Of a stretch of 64,000 nucleotides of DNA, positions 63,053 to 64,000 are shown in pieces. Numbering within the stretch: the first letter of the stretch is position 1; each line of letters starts with the position of its first letter. Below the pieces are notes generated by a model that was not told where the DNA came from, did no database searches, and saw only the letters and a program-made list of their open reading frames with translations. The DNA is from Janthinobacterium sp. UMAB-56. GTDB lineage: Bacteria; Pseudomonadota; Gammaproteobacteria; Burkholderiales; Burkholderiaceae_D. Made by a program: the position numbers and the translations under genes. The stretch is taken from positions 1 to 64,000 of the forward strand of contig NZ_LT607661.1 of assembly GCF_900095265.1 (NCBI RefSeq), given 5' to 3'.

Positions 63053-64000
63053 TTATTCCAAGGTGGCCTGCACGCTGGCGATGCCGATCTGCGCGCTGCC
63101 TTCGGCCAGACGCACATTGACGTTCTGGCGTGCCTGCAGCTGCGCCGGGGAGCGTACGATGGCGCCTTTTTCGTCGCGCAGGATGGCGTAGCCGCGTTCC
63201 AAAGTGCGCTGCGGATTCAATAGTTCCAGCTGCGCCGCCAGGCCGTCGAGGCGGTGGCGCCGCTGCGTGACCAGTTGCGCCATGGCCGCGCCGCCGCGGC
63301 GCTGCGCTTCGAGCAGGCGCGCGCGCGGCGCCGTGACGTCGGGCCGCAAGGCTGTCCAGCGCGAACGCAGGCGCTCCAGCGCGTACTGCGACTGGTTGAG
63401 GGGCGCGCGCGCCGCATGCGTCATGGCCGTCGACAGGGCCAGCAGCTGCAGGCGCTGCTGCCGCAGTTGCGCCTTCGGGTTGAGCAGGCGGCGGCTGTGG
63501 CGGTCCAGGGTCTGCGATGCATCATCGAGGCTGCGGCGCATGGCGCGGCGCAGGTCGGTCGCGTCGGCGCGCAGGGACGCCATCCAGTCGGCGCGCGGCG
63601 TGGCGGCCAGTTCGGCCGCCGCCGTCGGCGTCGCTGCGCGCAGGTCGGCCGCGAAATCGGCGATGGTGAAATCCGTCTCGTGGCCCACGCCGCTGATCAC
63701 GGGCATGGAACAGTCGGCGATCGCGTGGGCGACGGCTTCATCGTTGAACGACCATAGATCCTCGATGCTGCCGCCGCCACGGCACACCAGCAGCACGTCG
63801 CACTCGGCCCTTGTTGATGCCGTGCGGATGGCTTGCGCGATCTTTTCCGGCGCCTGCTGTCCCTGCACGGGTGTCGGATACAAAATGATGGACACGTGCG
63901 GCGCGCGGCGCTTGAGCGCGATCAGCACGTCGCGCAGGGCGGCAGCCTGCGGGCTGGTGACGATGCCGATGCTGCGCGCGAACATGGGAATGGGGCGCTT
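63053..64000 (-). CDS. xseA: exodeoxyribonuclease VII large subunit, 5' part outside the window
   Basis: The C-terminal 315 residues of XseA are present. The frame stays open through the window edge ([20 protein letters not shown]), so the ATG at 63985 is internal. The N-terminal OB-fold is missing. The catalytic region is recognisable: [37 protein letters not shown] and [21 protein letters not shown] long helical segment and the C-terminal [13 protein letters not shown] follow. With XseB it degrades single-stranded DNA. Confidence 0.95.
   Translation of the reverse strand, partial: KRPIPMFARSIGIVTSPQAAALRDVLIALKRRAPHVSIILYPTPVQGQQAPEKIAQAIRTASTRAECDVLLVCRGGGSIEDLWSFNDEAVAHAIADCSMPVISGVGHETDFTIADFAADLRAATPTAAAELAATPRADWMASLRADATDLRRAMRRSLDDASQTLDRHSRRLLNPKAQLRQQRLQLLALSTAMTHAARAPLNQSQYALERLRSRWTALRPDVTAPRARLLEAQRRGGAAMAQLVTQRRHRLDGLAAQLELLNPQRTLERGYAILRDEKGAIVRSPAQLQARQNVNVRLAEGSAQIGIASVQATLE

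Overview
The window is high-GC chromosomal DNA from a betaproteobacterium, most likely an Oxalobacteraceae close to Janthinobacterium. The support is the gene order ompA/ubiG/gph - gyrA - serC - pheA - hisC - tyrA - aroA - cmk - rpsA - ihfB - lapA - lapB, the tmRNA tag, and the protein sequences. I saw no insertion sequence, prophage, CRISPR array, tRNA or rRNA. The species assignment is inference.

Layout. Positions 1-2.9 kb carry a minus-strand block: tmRNA, phosphoglycolate phosphatase, UbiG and an OmpA-type protein. Positions 3.4-20.4 kb form a long plus-strand core: gyrase A, a DUF2059 protein, the serine/aromatic amino acid supercluster, cmk-rpsA-ihfB, lapA-lapB, then ugd, the heptose kinase hldA and a secreted ComEA-like protein. 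A 126 bp imperfect palindrome sits between ihfB and lapA.

Positions 20.5-38 kb are mixed housekeeping and accessory genes: a cardiolipin synthase-type phospholipase D, an M28 peptidase, a cNMP-binding/TrxR-like flavoprotein, cysM, a small HTH protein, mltB, an HDAC-family hydrolase, the RbgA/YlqF GTPase, a YgiD-type dioxygenase with a divergent LysR regulator, a TonB receptor barrel without a visible plug, and dsbA. There are clear signs of gene decay: a moxR/tgpA deletion scar at 28.6-29.1 kb and a truncated membrane protein at 34.7-35.3 kb. Positions 38.2-44.2 kb hold an SDR and a complete MarR-regulated efflux set (outer-membrane factor, FUSC pump, DUF1656 peptide, HlyD adaptor).

Positions 44.3-53.3 kb contain small envelope proteins (DUF4148, DUF2244, a DsbA-neighbour paralogue, LprI type), an aldo/keto reductase, a CYTH-CHAD protein, a large propeller histidine kinase and sodB. 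Positions 53.4-63 kb hold a self-contained sugar-uptake locus: a LacI regulator, CUT1 ABC transporter, GH1 beta-glucosidase and a TonB receptor. It has perfect palindromic operators in its control region and a further near-match inside the GH1 gene. The truncated xseA gene ends the window. The sugar locus lies between sodB and xseA, which I believe are neighbours in many Burkholderiales, so it looks like an accessory insertion.

Start codons were moved inward from the longest open frame where a Shine-Dalgarno, signal peptide or family N-terminus favoured it.
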